This document shows positions 35,801 through 46,034 of a stretch of DNA of 64,000 nt, piece after piece (position 1 is the stretch's first letter; every line of letters starts with the position of its first letter). Source of the stretch: Cloeon dipterum. Lineage: Eukaryota; Arthropoda; Insecta; Ephemeroptera; Baetidae. Both the position numbers and the translations under genes were made by a program. The notes under the pieces are model-generated. The model had not been told where the DNA came from and ran no database searches. It saw only the letters and a list, made by a program, of their open reading frames with translations. The stretch lies in assembly GCF_949628265.1 (NCBI RefSeq), contig NC_088788.1, positions 34,396,335 through 34,460,334 on the forward strand, in the 5' to 3' direction.

Positions 35801-37874
35801 CTTAGGTGACACACACTACAAGATCTCCACCTCGAGATACACAAATGAAAAGTCCTCGCGCACAACTCCCATTCATGCCAAGACAAGTTTGCTTGACATC
35901 AATGTTGATCACGGCCTCGTTAGCAGTCTCAAAAAAAAGTAAATTGATTTTATTCCATTTTAAGTAACAAATCTCAAGCTATATTCTAATACCAGGAGAG
36001 AACAGAAGGTTCTGGAGATAGAGGAATTGAAGAGTGAGCTGCAGCAAGCACAGTCTGCGATTGAGTGTCTGGAAAGAGAGCAGGAGCCTATTAGAAAGAA
36101 CATCAAGGATCTCCGCATTCAGGAAACACAAATCAATGATCTGAAGAAACAATTGAACAGAAATATGTCTTCTAAGAATGCTAAACTGGAGCAGCAAGGA
36201 AATTTTGATAGCAACAAAGAGAAATTGCTGCAGGGCAACAAAGTATTTGAAGACTAAAAAAATTGTGCCAAAATATTACACACGTGTTTTAGGTTCTGTT
36301 CAAAAATGTGATGCAGAGACTTGGCGACTTCAAGAAGCATCTGAAGAAGTGCTACGAGTATGACATTGAGAGCGACTTTGCAAACATGGAAGTCAAGGCA
36401 CTCTCTCGCAAACACCAGTCAAAATTTGAGGAGTTGGATGAGAGGAAGAAGGAATACATGGATTTCCTAGTAAGTATTAAAATCCGTAGGCCCTGCTGAA
36501 AGAAAATAAGCTATAAATTTTCAATGTGTGTGTGTTTGACTTGTTGACTTCAATTGGTTTTATTCCCTACTCTAAATTTGACAAAATGAGACAGGAGGAA
36601 GGTACTCTCACATTATTTGCTGATGAGGTTTAAATACTTTTAGAGAACTGTTAAAAATCTTGAGGCTGTGTACCAAAGAAAGAAGCAGGAGAGTGAAGAT
36701 CTGAGGAAAGCTGCTGAAGAAGCGATTGGCTGCAAACCAAACGACCCCAAATTCAAAAAGTTCCAGGAAATATTTTCCAAACTGCCAAGCACGTTGATTG
36801 AGCTTGATGATATGAAGACAGAAATGGAGAGCCGTCTTGAATTCATGGACAATTCTGCTGACGGCAATGTAGGCTAAGCAACTTTTAGATATTTTGCTTT
36901 GTGCTTAACTTGATGATCATGATTAGGTGGCAGAACTTCTTGACGTGCAAAAGACAAAGGTGGCTAAAATTGAGAAGGACTTGGTTGCCTTGAGGAAAGA
37001 GGTAGCAAGCCGCAAAGCTGAAATGGACAAGCTGAAAGCAACTTGGGTGCCTGCCCTTCGCGAGCTTGCAGACAGGATCTGCGTCAAGTTTGAGAGACTC
37101 TTCAACTACATGAATTGTGAAGGAACAGTAAAGCTAATTGAAGGCAATCCTGAGGTTAGTCCAGTATTTCTTTTTAGTTTTTTGTCAATTATATTATTTC
37201 TGACAGGTGCCTGATGATTACGAAAACTTTGGTTTGAGCATCCAAGTCAGTTTCCGAGCTGGAGAGAGCATGCAGGAGCTTGGAGGAACTCAGAGTGGAG
37301 GGGAGCGGTCTGTGTCCACTGCAATCTACTTGCTTGCCTTACAGGAACTTACAGAAGTACCGTTCCGTTGCTTGGATGAAATCAATCAAGTACAATAAGC
37401 AATTTTTAATTCTGTACTTTCATATTAATGAATATTTATACAATCCAGGGTATGGATGCTACAAACGAACGCCGCATCATGGAGTTGATGATGAAGATGT
37501 CTGGAGGCAAAGACAGCTGCCAGTATTTCCTTGTCTCACCAAAGGTGGGAAATCAAAATTGTAAAGGTTCAATTTGATTTTGTCTCTCTTTGATTTCAGC
37601 TCCTTGCCAATTTGGAGTATGTCAACTCCTGCCGAGTGCTATGCGTTCAACAGCCAATGCGAATGGACACAACCAAGTGGTCAATGCACAAGTTCATTCT
37701 AGACAAGCAGATTGCAGCTGGTGAGAAAAAGCAGAAGTTGGATAGAAATCATCCTCAAGATAATGAAGAGGATAGTGAGTGAATCAGTGCTTGGACCCTT
37801 CAAATAGTAAGCAAGCTCTTTTGTACTCAGTTGAAGCTCTCATTCGCGCTATGGGACCTGAATCTCTAAGATAG
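32892..37874 (+). CDS. SMC5: Structural maintenance of chromosomes protein 5 (SMC5/6 complex)
   Basis: I reconstruct 21 exons with consistent phases, giving 1073 residues (human SMC5 is about 1100). Exons run 32892-32932, 33252-33393, 33496-33663, 33722-33851, 33904-34027, 34079-34196, 34252-34390, 34436-34621, 34676-34810, 35107-35267, 35329-35534, 35587-35750, 35806-35938, 35996-36242, 36293-36469, 36644-36868, 36927-37154, 37207-37389, 37449-37544, 37600-37774 and 37831-37874. The protein is an ATPase of the SMC5/6 complex, which acts in recombination, replication-fork stability and sister-chromatid topology. Visible: Walker A GPNGSGKSS (32-40), long Lys/Glu-rich coiled coils on both sides of a central hinge (about 380-560), the ABC signature QSGGERSV (937-944) and Walker B FRCLDEINQ (961-969). 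The C-terminal ERRIMELMMKM region follows. Splice sites of introns 4 and 7 have close alternatives. Poly(A) signal AATAAA lies at 37899-37904. Tail-to-tail with the DHRS7-like gene. Confidence 0.95.
34843..34968. mobile_element. Short TIR-like element in SMC5 intron 9
   Basis: Ends are AGAGGTCTCAGCC on the left and GGCTGAGACCCCTACC on the right, about 125 bp apart, with CAGCCGGC/CAGCTGG-type inner sequence. It resembles the larger element in TEPSIN intron 2 in having GGTCTC at both ends. Confidence 0.5.
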
Positions 37875-37904
37875 CTCAGTTTTTTACTTATTCACTCAAA
37901 TAAA

Positions 37905-38273
37905 AATGTTATTTTCAAAAGGAAACACATTTGATTGCCATGATTGCATCCAAGCAATTAGTTGTCAAAATCGTGAATGATAAGACTTTACAGACTTAAT
38001 TATTTAATTTCTGCAACAGTTTAATTTTATTAAGATATATCTCACAAACACATTAAACAAGGAAGAAATTATTAATCTTGAGCAAACCGCTAGTTAATTG
38101 CTCATTTCAATATTTTTGAAAAAATGTTTATTTGGAAAATTTTACAAGTCTAGCAAATTCAGAATGAATTATTGGCTAGTTCTTGCTCAGCTGCTACATC
38201 AGCAGCATTTAACAAAAAAATAATGTGCATGGTATTGACATTGACAAGTATTTTGCGGGAAGGCACACACCTT
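37905..38273. other. Short AT-rich spacer between SMC5 and the DHRS7-like gene
   Basis: Convergent 3' ends. A minus-strand AATAAA for the DHRS7-like gene is at 38274-38279. No other feature seen. Confidence 0.5.
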
Positions 38274-38377
38274 TTTATTTTAATGAAGATTGATAATCTT
38301 CTTGATCAGAATATCAATGGTAACCATTTAATTATATCCTTTTATGGCATCATTTGAATATCTCAGACAGTTGTTAA

Positions 38378-39716
38378 TTACGAGACTGGGTCACTGGATT
38401 TTGACATTTCCACGGTTGTCTTCGAATCCCGAAGTTTTTGCAGCTGACGCGGACCGATGAATTTAAAAATACTGAAACAAAAGCTTGATAATATTAAAAT
38501 ATCAATTCATGAAACAGTAACGTACATGCGGCCCATATTAGGGAAATATGTCATCAAGTAGACAACTGGCAGAATGGGGAAAAGGGCCATCCAGCCCTCG
38601 TACAGTTCGTTGGCAATGGCGATTGCACACAATTCGCCACACCGCTCAGGGGTCATTCTCTTGTCCGTTTCTTGAACTGTCTGATTGAATTTCTACGGAA
38701 AGGATGAATAATGTCGATTAAACACTCTTCAAAAATGTAAAATAACAAACTTCTCCGGGCACTCCTGTGAAACTCTCTGCCAAAAACGCGGTGTGCACTG
38801 GCCCAGGGCAAAGGAGCGTGATTTTCAAATTGGTGCCAAGCTTTTCGCTCCTCAAGCTTTCGAAATAACCCTGAAATCATCTCTGTTGACGAGTTCTGCA
38901 CGTGATATTAAACTATTACGTGAATTGCGTGTTTGGAGCCTGTGTACGATGGGGAAAATGGTGCCCCGAGGAGCCCAGCAATGCTCGACGTCACTGCGAT
39001 GTGTCCATCGAGAGTTGGGCTGCGTTGAGCAAAGTAGCTGACCACCACCCTGGACAGCGACACTATGGAGAATACGTTGAGTTCAAACAATTGCCTGTCC
39101 ACGACGGTGTCAACGGTCTCCCACGCCGCTCTTTGTGATCTTCCAGCGTTGTTTACCAAAACATCCAGCTGAAAAATTCAGATTAAAATCATGGTCACTC
39201 CTTGTAAGTGCGTATTACAGTTCCAAAGTGTCGCAGCACTTCGTTCAACTGGAATCTGTGGTTGTCCACTTGAAGCAAATCCATGGGGAGAATAAAAATA
39301 TCTTGGTGCTGAAGCGAAGGGTTTGCAGCTGCAATTATTTTCGGCATTTTTAAATTAAATCGAAGGATGGCGAATTTGTCACCTAGGCAAGCCGCTTTGA
39401 CCCTTTCCAGCTCATCTCGCCGTCGAGCAGAAAGCACTAGCTTGGCGCCACCCTTCGCCAAATGAACGGCCAATTGTTCTCCAATGCCCGATGACGCCCC
39501 CACAATCCAGATAACCTTGCCTCGGACAGCAGCTAGAGAAAATTTTTGATTTAATAATTAAAAAATCTTGCCAGAATTGAATGACATCTTACCAATTTTC
39601 TTTCCCACCATCTCTGCAACCTTTAACCTCAAGTCGCAGTCAAGGAATGCCAGCAGCACAATGTACGCCAATGTGTAAAGAAAGGTAAAGGCGCCGAGAA
39701 AAGCGAAAAACCCCAT
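38378..39716 (-). CDS. DHRS7: Short-chain dehydrogenase/reductase, DHRS7-like
   Basis: Seven exons: 39593-39716, 39383-39532, 39219-39328, 38920-39168, 38751-38870, 38526-38692 and 38378-38471, giving 337 residues (human DHRS7 is 339). Members are NAD(P)(H)-dependent reductases anchored in the endoplasmic reticulum. Visible: an N-terminal membrane helix (FFAFLGAFTFLYTLAYIVLL, residues 3-22), the cofactor motif VGASSGIG (52-59; the usual leading Thr is Val here), SARRRDELERVK, the motif NNAG (134-137), the catalytic set Ser189/190, Tyr203 and Lys207 (SYTGSK), and CPGPVHT after the active site. The 54-nt intron 39329-39382 is a multiple of three with no stop in frame. I call it an intron because removing it restores the family spacing. 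It is head-to-head with TEPSIN, whose start lies 358 bp away. Confidence 0.88.
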
Positions 39717-40074
39717 TTTCGGCGGTTAATCTGCTATGACACGCTGTTAATTAATTCGTGTTAGTTGAAATGCGAAAAATACTCCTGATTGAAAAAATGT
39801 CTCCAGCTCCTTAAAAGGAAGGAATGTGCTGAGCGGTGCTGATTGTGAGAGTGAAGTGCCGCTTGTTTGCGCTTCTCTCAATCTCAATATAGATTCAAGG
39901 GCGTCAAGTTGAGTAGCAAGCAGCAGCTGGTCAGGAGGAGGAGTGTCATAAACAAGAACGTATAGTATCATAATAATATAGTATAGGAAGTAAACCACTT
40001 CAGTGATTCGAGTTGGTGCTACCAGTGAAGAAACACTCACCTTTTAACCGTTTTGAGGATTTGATTGAAAAGGA
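39717..40074. promoter_or_regulatory. Bidirectional promoter region, DHRS7-like / TEPSIN
   Basis: 358 bp separate the two divergent ATGs. No CpG island or TATA box is evident. The minus-strand open frame inside (39747-40040) has no support. Confidence 0.5.
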
Positions 40075-42092
40075 ATGGCTGCCTCTTCCGCAATGCCTAC
40101 TATTGTAGAGAAGATTACATTTGCGACCTACGTAAGCAGAAAAGTTTGGGAAGCAAAAAAGCAATGACTGTTAATTTTTGTTATAGCTGCCTCTTCTCTC
40201 AAATGCTACGTCAGATTCTACTGAGTCCACCCCAGGATACATTCTACAAGAAATAGAGAGTAAATAGAAAAAAACAGTCAGGATCTAAGCTAGGTTGGGC
40301 CGCAGTTGGCAAGGGTCTCGGATTTTGATGAAATTTGGTGGTGCAGCCCTAGTGGACCTATAAGGTCAATTTTAGGTCGAAACTACAAGCCAGTAGGCAC
40401 TATAAAACTTTACGTTTAAAATATTGTCAGCCGCCGGTCAAAATAGTCAGCCGCCTGGCAAAAAATTCGACTATGCCGGACCCGCCAGCCGCCGCCTTAA
40501 ATCTCAAAGCTGAGATCTCTCATTGAGACCCTTGCCAACAGCGGACTTATTTACATACATTAATTATTTATATAAGTACATAATATTTTTTATAAATAAT
40601 TTTGTTTACACATAATATTATTTATATAAATAATCCTACTATTCTCATCATTAAAAATTTTACTCAACCAATAAAACATATTTCATCCTTTCCAGAACTT
40701 AGCTATGACTATCCCCACCACTGCAAGGAACTCGCCAGCTACCTGTCGCGAAGGCTGGAGAAACCATCTCTACAAACTAAACTCAAAGTAAAATTAATAG
40801 TTGAGTCCCACAGTAAAATAATACTGACTTCAAAAGGCGCTAAAAATTTTGGAGCATCTGGTGTACAATGGACACGTCAATGTCAGGGCAGCATTGCGGA
40901 AAAACGACTCGGCTGTGAAGGCGGCTGTGATGTGCAGTGGAATGGCTGATCCGTTGACCGGGACGGTTGTCCTCGAGAGCATCAGGAAAATGGCCAAGTC
41001 CCTCTTGGACACTCTTTACGCGACTGGTAGGATAAAGGAGGACGAGGAGCTTATTTCGCAAAATAAAGATGTCAGACCCCAGAGACCTTTCCTTGGAGCC
41101 ATGGGAGCAAGTAATTTGACTGACACAAAATATCAAGGCTTTGGCAACAGCCCGAATACTAAAGAAGGTAAACCCTTTTCATAAACGTGTCTTTTCAGTT
41201 TAGTAACGAGAGATTTTCGTTTTGTAGCAAACGTTGTAGATAAAGTTTGGAGCTACTTTGATAAATTGTCCACACCAAGTGATACTAATTCGAAAATCAT
41301 CAAGGATGCTATTGCCAGTGAAACTGGTGATTATGAAGCTGTGCAAATTCCGCAGCAATTCGCGCAATTCCGACGCCCAGAGCCCTTATCCAGGCGCATG
41401 CCTGACCTGCCGCGGACCGTTAAAGTTGCCGTGAAACGTAATATTGAGGGCTCAAATCCCATTTTCTTCAGACTGATTGTTAAATTCCAGATCATGTGCC
41501 TGGGAAGGCAGGAGGAGGATGGGAGGATTCAGATGAAGAGCAAGAAAAGGAGCAAAATTCTGCAATAAGTGAACACAGAAGTTTAGCTTCCATCGATTTG
41601 TTAGAAGAGTGAGGCGTCTAAATCATCCTTTGAATTTTTTACCATAATTTGAATATAGGAGTATGAACGATAACTCAGAGGAGTGCACAATTATTAGGCA
41701 GTATGCGGCAAAGAACGATTTCCCGGTGTCGTGGAATGAGGTTTCAGACTTATGTGCTGAGTAAGCTTGCAGAAATATTTTAGAGATTTGATTTTTACCA
41801 AATTAAATGCAGGTGCATGAAGCTGAGCATCACTGATATCTTAGCATCCGTGGGAAACGAGCTGGCAGAATCAAGCGGCAATCAGAGTCTCCGACTGATG
41901 GTGCTTTTAGAAACGCTGCTGCAGACCGAGGCTTTTGCCAGTGTTAGGACCGTAGAACAAGCAAAAATTATACTGGAACCTAAACTTCTGGGTATTGCCA
42001 ACAACATTGGCGCTTCCGAAAATGTTGTCACCAAATCAAAGAAAATTATTTTTATAATCAATGCTAGAGCGGGCCCAAGTTCAAGCGGCTAG
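40075..42092 (+). CDS. TEPSIN: AP-4 complex accessory subunit Tepsin (ENTH/VHS-type)
   Basis: Eight exons: 40075-40131, 40187-40259, 40696-40787, 40837-41167, 41228-41437, 41491-41608, 41659-41760 and 41813-42092, giving 420 residues. Tepsin is a coat accessory protein that binds the AP-4 adaptor at the trans-Golgi network. Visible: an N-terminal ENTH-like domain (about 8-135) with FATYLPLLSNATS, PGYILQEIEK, LASYLSRRL, KLKALKILEHLVYNG and DPLTG, then the conserved TKYQGFG linker, an acidic GGGWEDSDEE segment matching the GGGW motif region of the vertebrate protein, and a C-terminal helical VHS-like domain (about 285-410, LRLMVLLETLLQTEAF). I could not find clear AP-4-binding peptides of the vertebrate type. 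The third-phase choice at 41437/41491 is supported by the resulting HHVPGKAGGGW match. An ATTAAA signal lies at 42113-42118. Confidence 0.88.
40300..40544. mobile_element. 245 bp TIR element in TEPSIN intron 2
   Basis: Left end CCGCAGTTGGCAAGGGTCTC (40300-40319). The right end is its inverted copy GAGACCCTTGCCAACAGCGG (40525-40544), with one mismatch in 20. The interior is rich in GCCGCCGG/GCCGCCTGG. I see no clear target duplication and no coding capacity. Confidence 0.8.
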
Positions 42093-42156
42093 AGCTTTTT
42101 GGATTCTTATTGATTAAAGAGTAATTAAATTTGAAAGTAATTGTTTATTTTGGTGA

Positions 42157-43882
42157 TCATTTCTTTACAACTTGAATCACATCCTCGTCTGCCATCACAT
42201 GATGGATGCCAACGCGCTGAGGTGAATATTTTGTGCTGGTTCCCTGTAAATTCAATTTTTGCAATTTGTGACACAATCGGCCTGATTTTCAACTCACCCA
42301 AACCAATCCATATTTAAAGGCAGCAGCCAGGGTCCGGTGAATTCCGTGGCACACGTGTTCAACGGTGACTCCTTTTCTCAAAATCAGTCCATCGTCAAAA
42401 TCGGGGGGTTCACCAGGCTTTTTGGTGTACACTCGGATTAGAGCCAAATACTCCCAGAGGGTGTCCAGGAGGTAGTCCAAATTCAGTTTCATGTTGCAAC
42501 TGCAATTAGGGAATAATCACTATTAGAAATTTCTTAAAACATGTGAGTCAGCTTAATTCATTACAAACAAAAAATGCCACTTATCGTTGCATTATTTGTA
42601 ATTTTTGCCAATGGTAAAATTGGTCTGTTTCTTGTTATCATCAGTAGGTGGGTGTGTCAGAAGCACGTATGTATGTATGAAAAAGAAAAATAATTGTCGG
42701 AAATCACCGACTGACCAATTAAACAGTTGGCAAAAATTATTTACAAATGCGACGATAAGAGACTTGCCATAAATCCGCGGCACGAACGATTTCAATTATT
42801 GTTTACCTGACGACAACACTGTGTGGTTGACGAGCAATGCGATCCACTTCCTCGATGGAAATCTGATCGACTTTGTTGTAGACGTAAAGACAAGGCATGT
42901 ACACGCGATTGGCGGAAATCACATCAATGAGCTCATCAGCTGTGCAATCTTCCCTGAACAAGACCTGAAATCACTAGTTATTGCAGAAGCCCAGCAATAT
43001 TTGTCCTAGAAGACCATACCTCAGCATTGAAAATTTTGTATTCATGAAGAATCATTTGCACCATCTTCTCGTCTATTCTAGTCAGGTTGCAAGTAGAATT
43101 GAAAGAGAGGCCACCTCCCTTCTTAATCTGAATCACATAAAATATAACATTATTTAAGGGTCGTTTTAGCATAATTAAAATATGTGTCAAATCACCTTAA
43201 AGTAAATATTAGGCTTTCTCTTGTTCAGCCTAATGCCGACCGACTCGAGTTCTTTCTCCAGCAGATCTCTCTGCACATCTTGCTTAGTTGCGTCCAGCAT
43301 CATGAGCACGAGATCGGCAGTGCGGGCCACAGCAATGACCTGACGACCTCTGCCCTTACCCTGAGCTGCCCCTTCGATGATTCCTGGCAAGTCGAGCAGT
43401 TGAATGTTGGCACCCTTGTACTCGATGACACCAGGAATGCATGTGAGCGTTGTGAATTCGTAAGAGGCGCACTCGCTTGCAGTGGAAGTCAAAGTACTCA
43501 GCAAAGTAGACTGAAATTGTTTGATATCATGAAAATATTGTTCTGAACAGGCCAACAGGGGAGATCTATCCAGTCTAACCTTTCCCACCGAAGGGAATCC
43601 AATGAGCGCAACCCTAGCATCGCCTGATTTTAGTACATCAAAGCCTTCGCCCTTTTCAGACTTTTTTGAAGGTTCCAAGAGCTGCGACCTGTACTTGGCA
43701 AGCTTGGCTTTTAACAGTCCCAAGTGGTACTCGGTAGCTGAAAATGTATCATAAACCAAAAATGGCAAAAAAACGTGATGATATAAATTTTTAATTACAT
43801 ACATATTTACTAACTCACCTTTATTTTTTTGAGTCCTTGCAATTTCCTTTTCAATTTCTGAAATCTTCTCCAAGATACCCAT
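42157..43882 (-). CDS. DRG2: Developmentally regulated GTP-binding protein 2
   Basis: Seven exons: 43819-43882, 43580-43737, 43196-43510, 43020-43127, 42807-42964, 42298-42499 and 42157-42243, giving 363 residues (human DRG2 is 364). It is an OBG/DRG-family GTPase associated with ribosomes and translation. Visible: N-terminal [21 protein letters not shown]-loop GFPSVGKST (68-76), switch DLPGIIEGA (114-122), NKVD at 245-248, and a C-terminal TGS domain ending EDVIQVVKK. The sequence is almost superimposable on the animal family. The stop lies only 64 bp from the TEPSIN stop on the opposite strand. Its AATAAA (complement, 42144-42149) is inside that gap, so the two mRNAs must overlap at their 3' ends. 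Head-to-head with the small Maf gene. Confidence 0.97.
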
Positions 43883-44219
43883 TCTGGCGGATTAGATTTC
43901 GTACGTTCACAAGTTAAAAACACGCAAAAAATTGAAAAATTTCTTGAGAATGCATGCCGTGTCTTCTTTCTCCCATCAAATGAGTGAAGGGGGCGTTGCT
44001 GTGTTGGCAAACATCCGCAAGAGGCAGCACCGCTTTCAGCTGAAAAGTTGACCAATCAAAAACTCAGCCGTGTTGAAGGGGCACCAATCGTGCGTGTTTA
44101 CAAACGCGAACGCCAGCGTGAGGAATGCAATGCGCAAGTTCTTTTTCACAGAGCGACGGGCTTTGAAAGCACACAGGCTAGTGCGTCGGAGTTTTTCCTC
44201 AAGTTTTTCCTCGCGGAAA
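43883..44219. promoter_or_regulatory. Bidirectional promoter region, DRG2 / small Maf
   Basis: 337 bp between divergent ATGs. Two CCAAT-box matches occur (GACCAATCA near 44050 and CACCAATCG near 44082), a pattern common in shared promoters. The 5' leader of the Maf transcript may occupy the last part. Confidence 0.5.
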
Positions 44220-45191
44220 ATGCCCAATGACAATAAGCGGCAAGACAGGAGACATCAAATGAATCACGTAAGTTTCAAAATTTAGATTTTCATTCACCAC
44301 ACACCCTGTGAATGGACGACAGAGCGGTCGAATTAATGCTTTGGTCATGATGACAGGCACCTTTATCACCGTGCTCCCTTGACATCAGTGACGATGAACT
44401 TGTCTCCATATCAGTCAGAGACCTCAATCGGCAGCTGAAAATGCGTGGACTGTCCCGCGACGAAATCGTCCGGATGAAGCAAAGACGGCGGACGCTGAAG
44501 AATCGAGGCTACGCCGCCAGGTATGCCAGTACAGTATAGATGGACCCCAGACAATGACTCAGCAAAAATGTTTCCCCCTTTTACATAATATCCAGCCTCG
44601 ATTTTTTATACACCATCTCCCAAACAATGCCGAATGTTATTTCTTAACTGTGTACGATGTTGCCATTGCCATTGCTCGAGGCATTGAGGTGCGCTGTGCG
44701 TACACCATCTCAACCATCTGCCACTGAGGCATGTTTTTTGTCAGATTTTGCGTCACGGTGCGAAATTGGTACACGCAGAGCCATGTGTGTGCAGCTCAGC
44801 GTGTTCACTGCATCGCCAAATGATACACCTTAAATCAGATTAGCAGAGTCACTGCATGAAAGTTGCGACCTTAATTCATTATGATAAAACCACTGGCATT
44901 AATATAAGATTCTTTGATTTTCTTGGTATAACTTATTCTGGCAACGCTTTATAATAATATATTTTTTAATTTTTGTAATAAATTTTCAGCTGTCGGATTA
45001 AGAGGATAGAGCAAAAGGACGAGTTGGAGACAGAGAAGACCCAGGAGTACAGAGACCTGGAGTTGATGGCTGAAAATAATAATAAAATGCGCGAAGAAAT
45101 CGACTCCCTCCACAACAAGTACCTTGCTCTAAAAAAGTTTGCAGCAGAAAAGGGCATACCATTACCGCCCGAACTCGAGGCTTTTCCATGA
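44220..45191 (+). CDS. Small Maf bZIP transcription factor
   Basis: Three exons (44220-44267, 44357-44520, 44990-45191) encode 137 residues, within the usual 130-165 of small Mafs (Drosophila maf-S, vertebrate MafF/G/K). These proteins lack an activation domain and dimerise with CNC factors on antioxidant-response elements. Visible: the Maf extended homology region [16 protein letters not shown] (28-43), [16 protein letters not shown], the basic region [17 protein letters not shown] (63-79), and a leucine zipper running through about residues 82-123 ([17 protein letters not shown] and onward). The start gives a 16-residue basic N-terminus encoded by its own exon, joined in phase 0 to [11 protein letters not shown]. 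The 3' UTR probably extends to an AATAAA at 45955-45960 and then would contain the GGTAAATACC element. Confidence 0.93.
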
Positions 45192-45629
45192 TTTGCACTT
45201 TCACCCAAAGCAACAGTGGCATCTCTTCCATTTGGAGAAATCTACTTTTCCATTTCCTCATTTTGCATTTATAAATCATGCATTAAATTATTCTGATTCC
45301 TTCGCTACGCTTTAAGCTTGCCTGCCAAATCGAAGCTATGCCACTGCCACCTCCACCATGTACCTTTTGCATTACGATTGTAGCAGTATTTTCCTGTACA
45401 GTGTGATTTTATCCTTGTGGTTGATTGTAAATGTCTACAAGAGCAGGATTTTTTCTACAAAGAACGTGCCATAGTTGTGAGCACATTAATTTTTTTGCGT
45501 GTTTCTTACCTGGTACAGATAGGTGAGGTTATCATTTTGTTTCATTTTGGAAATGCTCAATTTGTTCTTCCTGAATTGAATGCCAAATGTGTGTGAATTA
45601 AGTGGTGTAATTGATGCTTAGCAGGGTTC

Positions 45630-45810
45630 GCAAGTTTGGTATTTACCAGCATGGTATTTAACGGTAAATACCACCAAGTTTTTACCAGGTATTCTGGTAT
45701 TTACCAGGAAAGGCCCGCAGACAAAAAATTGCTGGTAAATACCATTATTTACCACTGGTAATTACCGCCTGGTATGGTAAAAATATGATATTCTGGTAAA
45801 TTCCGAAGCC
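45630..45810. repeat. Element made of GGTAAATACC palindromic units
   Basis: GGTATTTACC/GGTAAATACC-type units appear about eight times in both orientations within 180 bp (for example TGGTATTTACCAG, CGGTAAATACCACC and TGGTAATTACC). It lies downstream of the small Maf stop and is probably within its 3' UTR. No coding capacity. Confidence 0.75.
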
Positions 45811-46034
45811 TGATGCTTAAGCTACTTCCAAATGTGATAACGCACACATTTATTTCACTACATAGGCAAAACTGCAGTTTGTTCCTTTCCTCGCCAACAT
45901 TTAATGATAACAAGAAAGACGCATTTTTCTTGAGACGAAAGGCTAAGCAGACACAATAAATTTGCATATTCTGTATAGTAGTTGCAGTTTTTATTTTTGT
46001 ACTAATAAATATATTGGTTTTTAAAAGACGATTT

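Noticed and set aside
40849-41184. Tepsin exon 4 frame as a stand-alone gene
   Set aside because: It is an internal exon; the upstream ENTH exons join in phase and the frame continues into later exons.
43184-43546. 120-codon plus-strand frame over DRG2
   Set aside because: Antisense shadow of the highly conserved DRG2 GTPase exon.
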